DNA from: CAZISM01 sp964541895
GTDB lineage: Bacteria > Zhuqueibacterota > Zhuqueibacteria > Residuimicrobiales > Residuimicrobiaceae
Assembly (NCBI GenBank): GCA_964541895.1
Contig: CAZISM010000101.1
Coordinates: 1-19,207, forward strand
DNA: 19,207 nucleotides
Reading direction: 5' to 3'
The translations under genes and the position numbers were made by a program. The notes beneath the pieces were generated by a model. It worked only from the letters and a program-made list of their open reading frames with translations. It did no database searches and was not told the origin of the DNA. Positions 8,361 through 15,368 of this stretch are shown here, in pieces (position 1 is the stretch's first letter; every line of letters begins with the position of its first letter).

Positions 8361-10091
8361 ATGCTGCGCCATCGACTTGTTTTATTTTGGAGTTTACTCG
8401 CCTCCGTGGCTTTTGCCACAGACACCGATTCTTTGCATAACGTTCTCCGTGGTTTGGAAAAATCGTTCGGCGGACGCCTGGGCTTTATGGCAAAGGACCT
8501 GGTTACCGGCCGCACCATCAGCTATGCAGCAGAGGAAAAATTCACCACCGCTTCGACCATAAAATTGCCGGTTATGGTCGAATATTTCTATCAGCGCGCT
8601 GAAGGAAAAATCACCCCGGAGCAGACCGCGTTGTTGGCGGACAGCCTTAAAGTGGGCGGTTCGGGCTTGCTGCAATATTTCAGCGGCGACAGCCGGCAAA
8701 AGCTGATCGATGCGGTCATGCTGATGATCGACGTGTCCGACAACACCGCCACCAACATGGTGATCGACGCCCTCGGGCCGGATCTGAAATCGCGGTTGGC
8801 GGCGGTGAACAATCGCATGGCCGGCCTGGGGCTGAAACATACCCGCCTGAACAACCGGCTCATGGGCTGGAAAACCAAGACCGATTCGGCCGAGTCCATT
8901 CGCTATGGCGTCGGCGTGTCCTCACCGGCGGATATGGTGCTGTTGCTGGAAAAGCTGTATCGTCGTGAACTGGCGGATTCTGCGGCGTCAGCCCACATGC
9001 TGAGCATTCTATCGCAGCAGTTTTATAACGATCTCATCCCGCGCTATCTGCCTTTTGAAACCAATGCGGATTTGACCGTAGCGCACAAAACCGGCAGCGT
9101 CACCGGCGTGCAGGCGGATGTGGGGCTGGTGCTGTCGAAAAAATTGAACATGGCCGTTGCGGTGTTTACGGAACAGGCGCAGGATCGCCGCGACAGCTAT
9201 GAGAACCAGGCCGGCATCGCCATCGCCCGCGCCGGTCGTCTGGCCTGGAATTATTTTACCGGTGATTCCGGTTATGCTCGACCTTATGTCACCTCCGTGG
9301 ATTGGACCTCCCTGCCCGGCGGCAAATGGACGCGGGTGTTTCTCAATCATGCCGTGTATCCGCACCCTTCGCGAAAAAACGGCTATACCTACCAAGACCG
9401 CTATTATCCTTATGACCCGCATTATAACGACAGCAGTGTCGTGATCATCGTGCCCAATGACTTTAACGCGACCAGGTCTGAAACCGATCTGATCGTGCAC
9501 TTTCATGGCTGGAACAACGACGTGCTCGGTGTGCTCGAGCAGTTTTACATGGGGCAGCAGCTGATCGCTTCGAAAAAGAACGCCATCCTGGTTCTGGCGC
9601 AAGGGCCGTATCGAGCCTCTGATTCCGGCGGCGGTTGTATAGAGGATCAGGGCGGTTTGCAGCGCATGCTGCAGGATGTGATGCAGGTGCTGTACGGCGA
9701 AAAAATTGTCAACAGCACTCAGGTCGGTCGCCTGATCATCACCGCCCACAGCGGCGGCTATCGTCCGGCTATATATGCGGTGGCGCGAGGCGGTCTGCAG
9801 GAGCAGATTTGTGAAGTATTTCTTTTTGACGCGTTTTATGCGCTCACGGAAGAGTTGCTGCCCTGGCTCAAAAGCGACAAAAAGCATCGTTTGCGTTCCA
9901 TTTATACCGAGCATCTGGCGCAGGAACATACCGCGTTCAAAGCCTTGTTGAAGAAAAACCGTCTCGCCTGGCAGGACAGCTATTCGGACAAGGCCAGGAT
10001 CGTGCTCATGCTGACAACGGTTTGCCACGATTGCGTCATCCGGCCGACGTTTTTGCATTGGCTGAAGGGCAGTGTGCTGGATAACCGCTGA
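8361..10091 (+). CDS. Secreted two-domain serine hydrolase: class A beta-lactamase/PBP-like domain plus alpha/beta-hydrolase-like domain
   Basis: 576 aa, with GGAG 7 bases before ATG. The signal peptide is MLRHRLVLFWSLLASVAFA, cleaved near residue 19. Residues about 22-298 have the three signature motifs of class A beta-lactamases and related PBP-fold serine hydrolases: STIK (Ser65, Lys68), SDN (126-128) and KTG (243-245). The omega-loop ExxxN carrying the deacylating glutamate is not visible; LGLKHTRLNNRLMGW stands there, so true beta-lactamase activity is doubtful and a transpeptidase, carboxypeptidase or esterase role is as likely. Residues about 310-576 look like an alpha/beta hydrolase: HFHGWNND (380-387) as an oxyanion-type HG, TAHSGGY (461-467) with candidate nucleophile Ser464, FLFD with Asp490, and CHD with His556 as candidate triad members. 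The fusion suggests two sequential cuts on one envelope substrate, but no substrate can be named. The 437-bp gap upstream argues against tight coupling to the alpha-2-macroglobulin gene. Confidence 0.85.
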   Translation: MLRHRLVLFWSLLASVAFATDTDSLHNVLRGLEKSFGGRLGFMAKDLVTGRTISYAAEEKFTTASTIKLPVMVEYFYQRAEGKITPEQTALLADSLKVGGSGLLQYFSGDSRQKLIDAVMLMIDVSDNTATNMVIDALGPDLKSRLAAVNNRMAGLGLKHTRLNNRLMGWKTKTDSAESIRYGVGVSSPADMVLLLEKLYRRELADSAASAHMLSILSQQFYNDLIPRYLPFETNADLTVAHKTGSVTGVQADVGLVLSKKLNMAVAVFTEQAQDRRDSYENQAGIAIARAGRLAWNYFTGDSGYARPYVTSVDWTSLPGGKWTRVFLNHAVYPHPSRKNGYTYQDRYYPYDPHYNDSSVVIIVPNDFNATRSETDLIVHFHGWNNDVLGVLEQFYMGQQLIASKKNAILVLAQGPYRASDSGGGCIEDQGGLQRMLQDVMQVLYGEKIVNSTQVGRLIITAHSGGYRPAIYAVARGGLQEQICEVFLFDAFYALTEELLPWLKSDKKHRLRSIYTEHLAQEHTAFKALLKKNRLAWQDSYSDKARIVLMLTTVCHDCVIRPTFLHWLKGSVLDNR

Positions 10092-10203
10092 TAGTAGAGT
10101 CCAGGTTGTGAAAGTTCGCCGTTCAGAGTCCGATCTCAGGCCGTGACTAAAAGGCGCGGATTCCGGATTTGCACACGCTCTGGCATGCCAAGCTCCACCC
10201 CCT

Positions 10204-10348
10204 CTGTCATTGCGAGCGAAGGCACGGCTATCGTGAAAGAACAGGCTCTCGAATACAGCGAAGCAATCTCCGGGAGCCGCCGCCATATCTTTTCCAGCTG
10301 TTTCGTTCCGCCAAACCCCACGTCGGCTCTTGATCGCCCGGAGATTGC
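10204..10348 (+). repeat. GTCATTGCGAG-type interspersed repeat, copy 1
   Basis: The stretch starts CTGTCATTGCGAGCGAAGG, contains GAAGCAATCTCCGGG (10260-10274) and ends CCCGGAGATTGC (10337-10348). GCAATCTCCGGG and CCCGGAGATTGC are a perfect 12-bp inverted pair. A clearly related copy lies on the minus strand at 15369-15440, sharing TGTCAT-GCGA, CTCGAAT and GAAGCAATCTCC in the same order. Elements beginning GTCATTGCGAG and containing GAAGCAATCTCC are, to my knowledge, widespread intergenic repeats in many bacterial genomes. Bases 10092-10203 show nothing further that I recognise. Confidence 0.8.
10263..10348 (+). promoter_or_regulatory. Repeat-derived leader: 12-bp inverted repeat that includes the ribosome-binding site
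   Basis: The distal arm (10337-10348) contains GGAG at 10340-10343, spaced 6 bases from ATG 10350, which is the only good Shine-Dalgarno for the lipoprotein gene. The proximal arm (10263-10274) contains the complementary CTCC. If a transcript includes both arms, pairing would hide the ribosome-binding site, with a 62-base loop. The pairing is seen in the sequence; any regulatory effect is inference. Confidence 0.5.
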
Positions 10349-10349
10349 C

Positions 10350-11476
10350 ATGAGAATCACAATCGCCATTCTTGTTTTTTCCTGTCTGTTTATCTCCTGC
10401 ACCAGTCGAATCCATGAGGATCTCCCCCCGGACGTTAAAGTCCTGCTGATCATTCACAATCCTTACATTGAAAAAGCGGGCACTTTGTTGATCAAGCTGT
10501 TGCACTGGCACGATCCCGACAGCCTGGCCAGGCTCTGCATTCAGGATCTGGCCGAGGTCANNNNNNNNNNNNNNNNNNNNNNNNNNNNNNNNNNNNNNNN
10601 NNNNNNNNNNNNNNNNNNNNNNNNNNNNNNNNNNNNNNNNNNNNNNNNNNNNNNNNNNNNTGGCACGATCCCGACAGCCTGGCCAGGCTCTGCATTCAGG
10701 ATCTGGCCGAGGTCAGCGGCGGCTATGCCCGATTTCGTATTGCAGAACGCATCGAAGTGGATGAATACCCGGTCAAAGCAGACGGCTTTGTCTATAGCGA
10801 CGATTCGTTTCTGCAATGCTGGCACAACCGATCGTCCTGTCATCAGCCGGACCTGGTCGATTACCCGGCTCTGATCCGTCGTTTTGGCATCAGCGACAAG
10901 GTGAACAGCGGCCAAATCGATGAAGTGTGGCTGTTTGGTTTTCCCTACGGCGGTTATTACGAATCCATCATGGTGGGCCCCGGCGCGGTGATTTGCAATG
11001 CACCGCCGTTATCGCTGCCAGAGTGCAAGCGGTTGTTTGTAATCATGGGATTCAATTACGAACGCGGCGTCGGCGAAATGCTGGAAGACTTTGGCCATCG
11101 CACGGAATCGGTCATGACGCATGTGTTCGGCGGCTGGAATCAGGACGAGAGCAACGACTGGAACACATTCACCCTTTACGATCAGGTGGCGCCCGGCAGG
11201 GCCCAGTGCGGCAATGTTCATTTCGCGCCCAACAGCACCCGGGATTATGATTGGGACAACGCCACCGTCGTCGAATCCGGCTGCGATGACTGGTTGCACT
11301 ATCCCGATCTGCAGGGGAGAACACGTCGGGTAGAGTGCAGTGAATGGGGGTGTGAGATACGCCGTCACCACAAGTGGTGGTTCAATCACTTGCCGCGGGC
11401 CCAGGGCAGGAAAAACGGCGTTTGGAATAACTGGTGGAAATATGTAACTCATTTTTCCGACGCCACGGCATCCTGA
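10350..11476 (+). CDS. Cys/Trp-rich lipoprotein of unknown function, split by an assembly gap
   Basis: The raw frame is broken by the N block, but merging the identical 55-bp flanks (10506-10560 and 10661-10715) restores one frame of 323 aa: 10350-10560 joined to 10716-11476. The N-terminus MRITIAILVFSCLFISCTS is a lipoprotein-type leader with Cys17 as likely lipidated residue. The lipobox is imperfect (FISC), so plain secretion or an anchor is possible. Conserved-looking blocks, numbered after merging: DEVWLFGFPYGGYYES (139-154), FVIMGFNYERGVGEMLEDFGHRTES (178-202, with spaced Glu and His), AQCGNVHFAPN (233-243), DDWLHYPDL (261-269), and CSEWGCEIRRHHKWWFNHLP (278-297). The clustering of Cys, His, Glu and Trp suggests a disulfide-bonded exported protein with a possible metal or carbohydrate site, but I recognise no named domain. 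I recall similar uncharacterised proteins in Actinobacteria and other soil bacteria, without a function. Confidence 0.75.
10506..10560 (+). repeat. 55-bp contig-end duplication, left copy
   Basis: This segment, directly left of the N block, is repeated without mismatch immediately after it at 10661-10715. It encodes WHDPDSLARLCIQDLAEV in frame with the lipoprotein start. The exact length and abutment on both sides of the gap mark it as overlapping contig ends rather than a biological repeat. Confidence 0.93.
10561..10660. other. Assembly gap: 100 Ns
   Basis: Exactly 100 N bases, a usual placeholder for a scaffold join of unknown size. With the flanking 55-bp identity, the real gap is probably negative (an unmerged overlap), and removing 155 bases restores the lipoprotein reading frame. 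Confidence 0.97.
10661..10715 (+). repeat. 55-bp contig-end duplication, right copy
   Basis: Identical to 10506-10560. It reads in frame with the downstream part of the lipoprotein, so collapsing the two copies gives a continuous gene. As scaffolded, the offset of 155 bases makes an artificial frameshift. Confidence 0.93.
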
Positions 11477-11569
11477 TTAAACAATCATGTCAAAAAATGT
11501 CGGACCTCAAATGTACGGCATTTGGTTCCGGTTAATCCGGTTTTGGCGGTACATCGATATTTTTCTGCG

Positions 11570-11575
11570 AGGAGG
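11570..11575 (+). promoter_or_regulatory. Strong Shine-Dalgarno that supports a GTG start
   Basis: AGGAGG lies 5 bases before GTG 11581. The GTG opens a well-formed signal peptide (MKVEVFIIALLCAALATAQ), so the non-ATG start is well supported. The 104-bp gap before it (11477-11580) contains a short TCCGG(TTAA)TCCGG-like duplication at 11526-11540 but no clear promoter. Confidence 0.8.
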
Positions 11576-11580
11576 ACCAG

Positions 11581-14319
11581 GTGAAAGTAGAAGTATTTAT
11601 CATCGCGCTGCTTTGTGCGGCTCTGGCGACGGCGCAAACGCTGCCGACACCCGAAAACGTTCTCGGCTTTGCGATCGGTTCACAACCGGCTGATCACGGC
11701 CGCATCTGCCATTTCCTGAAAACATATGACGATCTGTCCGACCGGATGGAGGTGCGCACCTACGGCCAGACCTACGAAGGCCGCCCCCTCCACTATGTCC
11801 TGGTTTCGTCAGAAGCGAATATGAAAAAGCTGGCAGCGCTGCAGAACAGCCTGGCCGATTATGCTGATCCGCGCAAAACCGATGCCGGCCGCGCCGCCGA
11901 GATGGCCAAGACACTGCCGGCCGTTGTCTGGCTGGCGTTTAATATTCACGGCGACGAGCTGTCCGGCAGCGATGCGGCGTTGCAGCTGCTGTACGATCTG
12001 GTCAGTCGCCACGATGCCGAGGTACAACACCTGCTGGATCAATTGATCATCGTCATCGATCCGTCGCAGAATCCCGACGGCCGCAGCCGCTGGCTGCACC
12101 AGCTCGAACAGTGGCGCACCCCGTTGACCAACACGGACATCCAAAGCGTACATCACAGCGGGGTCTGGCCTTATGGCCGCGGCAATCACTATCTTTTCGA
12201 CATGAACCGGGATTATCTGCCCATGGTGCACGAAGAGACGCAGGCCAGGGTGCATACCATGCTGTCATGGCATCCGCAGCTGGTGGTGGATGTTCATGAA
12301 ATGGGCCCCATGGAGACCTATCTCTTTTCGCCGCCGCGGGAACCGCTGCATCCGCTGATCAACGCGCATCACAAAAAATGGTGGGCTGTTTTTTCTCACG
12401 ACCAGGCGGCGGCCTTTGACGAACACGGTTGGCGTTATTATACGCGGGACTGGTCCGAATCCTGGTATCCAGGATATACCGATGCCGTGCCGCTGTTTAC
12501 CGGAGCGCTGGGCATACTCTACGAACAAGCCGGCGTGGACGGCTCGGCCGTCAAACAGTTTGACGGCGATGTGCTGGAATACAAAGAGTCGGTGCAGCAT
12601 CAATATGTCAGCGCCCTCGCCAACCTGCGCACCGCTGCGCAACACCGCCAGGAATTGCTGAGTGATTATTATCAGCAGCGCCGGCAGGTGGTGCAGGCGG
12701 CCGGCAGGGACCGCTATAAAGCCCTGGTCCTGTCGCCGGCAAGACATCCGGCGTGGTTGCGGCAGTTCATAAAACAGATGTTGCTGCTGAACGTAGAGGT
12801 GCGGCAGGCTGCATCTGATTTTACTTTGAATAGAGCAGCCGGCTACTATGAGGGCGTGCAAAAAAAGACGTTTCCTGCCGGAACCATATATATCACCATG
12901 GATCAGCCGCAGGCCCATCTGGTGCGGGCGTTCTGTGAATTCGATCCGCGCATGAGCAGCGAGTTTACCACGCTGGAACGGCGAGAGCTGGAAAAGCATG
13001 GCCGCTCGCGGATTTATGACGTGACCGGCTGGTCCTTGCCGCTGGCGTTTGACCTGGATGCCTTTTGGAGTGAAGAGCCGGTGCAGGTGAAGAACAGCCT
13101 GTTGGCAGTGCCGCCATCCGGTGAAGGAGGTTTTGACGGCTCGTCCAGCTCTCTGGCGTTTGTCATTGACGCCAGGCAGGAGCTGCTCCCGCACGCCATG
13201 GCCAGGTTGTGGCGGAAGAGCTGTGTCCTGTATGCGGCCGTAGATTCGTTCAAGCTGCAGGGCCATCACTTCAGCCGGGGCAGCGTGGTGCTCTTTAAGA
13301 ATAAAAACAGTGCGGATCTGAATGAAATCCTGCCGCAGTTGAGCAGGGAATTGGCCATCGAGATTGTCGGTGTACAGACGGGGCTGAGTCAGGTCGGCTC
13401 TGACCTCGGCAGCGGTCAGTACAGGTTGCTGAAAAAGCCGGTCGTCGCTTTGCTGGGCATGCCGCCGGTCAGCACCAACAATTTCGGCGAAATCTGGCAC
13501 GGTCTGGAACAGAAAGTAAAGTATCCCTTTTCCATCCTCGATTTGACGCAGCTGTCGCGATTGGATCTGGAACCCTATAACACCCTGCTGTGGCCTTCTC
13601 TGCGCGCCAATCCGGCGGACCTTTCGGCCATGCTGGGAAAAAGCGGAATTGAAAAATTGCGTCAATGGGTGGAAGCCGGCGGCACCTTGATTGCGCTTGA
13701 ATCGGCGGCCGCCTTTGTGGCGGATTCGACGGTGAAATTGAGTCAGGTTCGCTCACGGTCGCAGGTATTGGCTCAGCTTGATGGCTACACTAAAGCGATG
13801 GCGCAGCGGCGTTTGGTTGAAAGGCCGGTGGTGGATAGCCTGCGGCTCTGGGGCGAGCGCTGGAGCGCCGGCGACAGCAGCAAAGCCGTCAAATCGGCGC
13901 CGGCCGTCAACCTCAAGGAGCTGCAAGAGATGGAGACCTGGCTGGGCCGCTTTGGTCCGCGCGGTACGATCATGCGGGTGGATCTGGATGTCGAGCATTG
14001 GCTGACCGCAGGACTGACCGGCCGCGTGCCTGTTCTGACCGGCGGAGCGGCCTGCCTGCTGGCCAAAACCGGGGTGCAGGTGGCTGGTATGTACAGCGAG
14101 GCCAAAACGCTTCGTTTGTCAGGACTGCTCTGGCCGGAGGCACGCGAGCGCTGGGCCAACACCGCCTATGTGACGCGGGAATCGCGGGGCAAGGGACAAA
14201 TTATTTTGTTTGCCGACGAACCGACGTTTCGCGGCTATTTTCTCGGCAGTGAACGGCTGTTCTGGAATGCGATATTCCTCGGTCCGGGTATGGCGACGAG
14301 CCCCAGGATGCCGCAGTAA
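11581..14319 (+). CDS. Secreted M14 family zinc carboxypeptidase with C-terminal GATase-like region
   Basis: 912 aa, GTG start after AGGAGG; signal peptide about 1-19 ending ALATAQ. M14 metallocarboxypeptidases bind one zinc and cleave residues from peptide ends. Visible motifs: HGDE (123-126) with zinc ligands His123 and Glu126; NPDG (164-167); DMNRDY (207-212) with the substrate-contacting Asn-Arg pair; DVHEMG (237-242) with third ligand His239; and GILYEQAGVDG (311-321) with candidate catalytic Glu315. All key residues are present, so activity is expected. The protein is much longer than a bare M14 domain (about 300 aa). After a linker, residues about 619-720 (VVALLGMPPVSTNNFGEIW ... LRQWVEAGGTLIALESAA) resemble the class I glutamine-amidotransferase-like fold found at the end of long M14 proteins in Bacteroidota-type genomes, probably non-catalytic. 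Likely extracellular or periplasmic peptide turnover; the substrate is unknown. It converges with the DUF1684 gene 38 bp downstream. Confidence 0.93.
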   Translation: MKVEVFIIALLCAALATAQTLPTPENVLGFAIGSQPADHGRICHFLKTYDDLSDRMEVRTYGQTYEGRPLHYVLVSSEANMKKLAALQNSLADYADPRKTDAGRAAEMAKTLPAVVWLAFNIHGDELSGSDAALQLLYDLVSRHDAEVQHLLDQLIIVIDPSQNPDGRSRWLHQLEQWRTPLTNTDIQSVHHSGVWPYGRGNHYLFDMNRDYLPMVHEETQARVHTMLSWHPQLVVDVHEMGPMETYLFSPPREPLHPLINAHHKKWWAVFSHDQAAAFDEHGWRYYTRDWSESWYPGYTDAVPLFTGALGILYEQAGVDGSAVKQFDGDVLEYKESVQHQYVSALANLRTAAQHRQELLSDYYQQRRQVVQAAGRDRYKALVLSPARHPAWLRQFIKQMLLLNVEVRQAASDFTLNRAAGYYEGVQKKTFPAGTIYITMDQPQAHLVRAFCEFDPRMSSEFTTLERRELEKHGRSRIYDVTGWSLPLAFDLDAFWSEEPVQVKNSLLAVPPSGEGGFDGSSSSLAFVIDARQELLPHAMARLWRKSCVLYAAVDSFKLQGHHFSRGSVVLFKNKNSADLNEILPQLSRELAIEIVGVQTGLSQVGSDLGSGQYRLLKKPVVALLGMPPVSTNNFGEIWHGLEQKVKYPFSILDLTQLSRLDLEPYNTLLWPSLRANPADLSAMLGKSGIEKLRQWVEAGGTLIALESAAAFVADSTVKLSQVRSRSQVLAQLDGYTKAMAQRRLVERPVVDSLRLWGERWSAGDSSKAVKSAPAVNLKELQEMETWLGRFGPRGTIMRVDLDVEHWLTAGLTGRVPVLTGGAACLLAKTGVQVAGMYSEAKTLRLSGLLWPEARERWANTAYVTRESRGKGQIILFADEPTFRGYFLGSERLFWNAIFLGPGMATSPRMPQ

Positions 14320-14335
14320 AAGAGCGCGCTTTTTT
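14318..14335. terminator. Possible weak bidirectional terminator between convergent genes
   Basis: AAAAGAGCGCGCTTTTTT spans the last bases of the M14 stop codon and the 38-bp convergent gap. It forms an A/T-flanked palindrome (G/C core of two pairs, one wobble) with a T-run on each strand. The stem is short, so its strength as a terminator is uncertain; placement between convergent stops is the main support. Confidence 0.35.
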
Positions 14336-14357
14336 GCATCGCCCTCTTGCCGGGTGA

Positions 14358-15257
14358 CTAGTGATAGCTCTTTTCTCCTGCCCGAATCGCCAGATTCAGC
14401 TCGTTCTGTTTCGGCGGCAAGGGACAGGTGGCAAAAGGGGTAAAGGCACAGGGCGGATTGTACGACTTGTTGAAATCAAGAATCGTTTCGTTCTTTTCAT
14501 TCGGTTTGGCGGCGTAGAGAAATCTGCCGCTGCCATAGGTTTCCTGGCCGCTGGTTTCATCGCGAAAGATGATGAACAGTTGCGCGTCGTTCGGCTCGGC
14601 GAGTGCGTCGAGCTGATAGTTTTTGTTCTGTAATGTGAAATGCAATGAACCCGGACAGGACATGTTTTCTACCACGCCCTTAACGTTTACGATGGGAATG
14701 GATTTCGCCGAAGGATACGGTTCAAAACGCGCCGTCACCCGCCAGGCCGGATCCACCGGATACCGCTTAATGCCTTTGAATTGCAGGCGGGACAGGTGTT
14801 CTCGATCCCGTAAACGAACGCCCAGTTTTTCACCGCGCTTGATGATAAACCAGGTCAGGGAGCCATGTTCCAGCACCGTAGCTTTAGCGTTGGCATCGCT
14901 ATAGAGCACAGCTTCGGTAATTTCTGTGCTGTCGACAATGTTCACCTGTACGCCCGGTTTGACTGCGACTTTGGTCAGACCATGATCGAGAAAAATTGAA
15001 CCCATAAACGCCGGAGCCTTTCCGGCTGGAAAGACCATATCGTTGGTTCGATCAGAGCCGAAGCGATTCTCGCCCTCTTTTAACCAGAACAAGCCGGCCA
15101 GCGTCAGCCAGCCGTCCGCTTTGGTCAGATTGGCGATGCGTTTCTGATGCCAGGTTTCGATCTCTTCCATATATGCCGGATCGACTTTGGTCGAACAGGA
15201 CAAAGTCAATCCGATTAAAATGAATGCGATAAAATAAAAAACCGGAAAAATTTTCAT
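14358..15257 (-). CDS. DUF1684 domain lipoprotein
   Basis: 299 aa. The start is ATG at 15257 (MKIFPVFYFIAFILIGLTLSCS), with AAAGGA at 15268-15263 giving a 5-base spacer; the longer frame to 15383 runs through a repeat-bearing leader and is not needed. The leader ends in LTLSC, making Cys21 a probable lipidation site with an imperfect lipobox. The body matches DUF1684 (COG3358), a family of unknown function: WHQKRIANLTKADGWLTLAG (about 36-55) at the front, ETYGSGRFLYAAKP near 240, and LDFNKSYNPPCAFTPFATCP near 265-284 with the conserved Asn-Pro-Pro-Cys and Thr-Cys-Pro. Expected to be envelope-attached. Upstream (15258-15489) lie a palindromic repeat and a short direct repeat, so it probably has its own leader rather than tight coupling to the GH-like gene. 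Family assignment is firm; the role is unknown. Confidence 0.9.
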   Translation of the reverse strand: MKIFPVFYFIAFILIGLTLSCSTKVDPAYMEEIETWHQKRIANLTKADGWLTLAGLFWLKEGENRFGSDRTNDMVFPAGKAPAFMGSIFLDHGLTKVAVKPGVQVNIVDSTEITEAVLYSDANAKATVLEHGSLTWFIIKRGEKLGVRLRDREHLSRLQFKGIKRYPVDPAWRVTARFEPYPSAKSIPIVNVKGVVENMSCPGSLHFTLQNKNYQLDALAEPNDAQLFIIFRDETSGQETYGSGRFLYAAKPNEKNETILDFNKSYNPPCAFTPFATCPLPPKQNELNLAIRAGEKSYH

Positions 15258-15301
15258 GCCAATCCTTTCGCTCCATTCTGGGTCCCTTTTCAACAAAAGA
15301 T

Positions 15302-15334
15302 CCCCGGGTGTCTTGCCAAAGGAACCCCGGGTGT
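15302..15334. repeat. 10-bp direct repeat CCCCGGGTGT in the DUF1684 leader
   Basis: CCCCGGGTGT occurs at 15302-15311 and exactly again at 15325-15334, 23 bases apart and about 45-80 bases upstream of the DUF1684 start on the minus strand. Spacing of about two helical turns would suit a protein-binding site, but no promoter elements nearby are clear, so the role is open. Confidence 0.4.
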
Positions 15335-15368
15335 TCCACTCTGCATTTTGTAAATCGTACCTCGCCGT

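Noticed and set aside
8361..10091. Antibiotic-resistance beta-lactamase gene
   Set aside because: The SxxK, SDN and KTG motifs are present, but the deacylating omega-loop Glu is not visible and a second hydrolase domain follows; a resistance role is not supported.
9009..10511. 500-codon minus-strand open frame across the serine hydrolase and the following intergenic repeat
   Set aside because: It is antisense to the motif-supported serine hydrolase, runs through a repeat element, and its composition looks like a shadow frame.
10350..11476. Lipoprotein gene as a frameshifted pseudogene or two separate genes
   Set aside because: The break coincides exactly with the N block and duplicated contig ends; merging the overlap restores a continuous frame.
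12265..13665. 466-codon minus-strand open frame inside the M14 peptidase gene
   Set aside because: It is antisense to the peptidase domain and tail, with no domain-like pattern; composition is that of a complementary-strand shadow.
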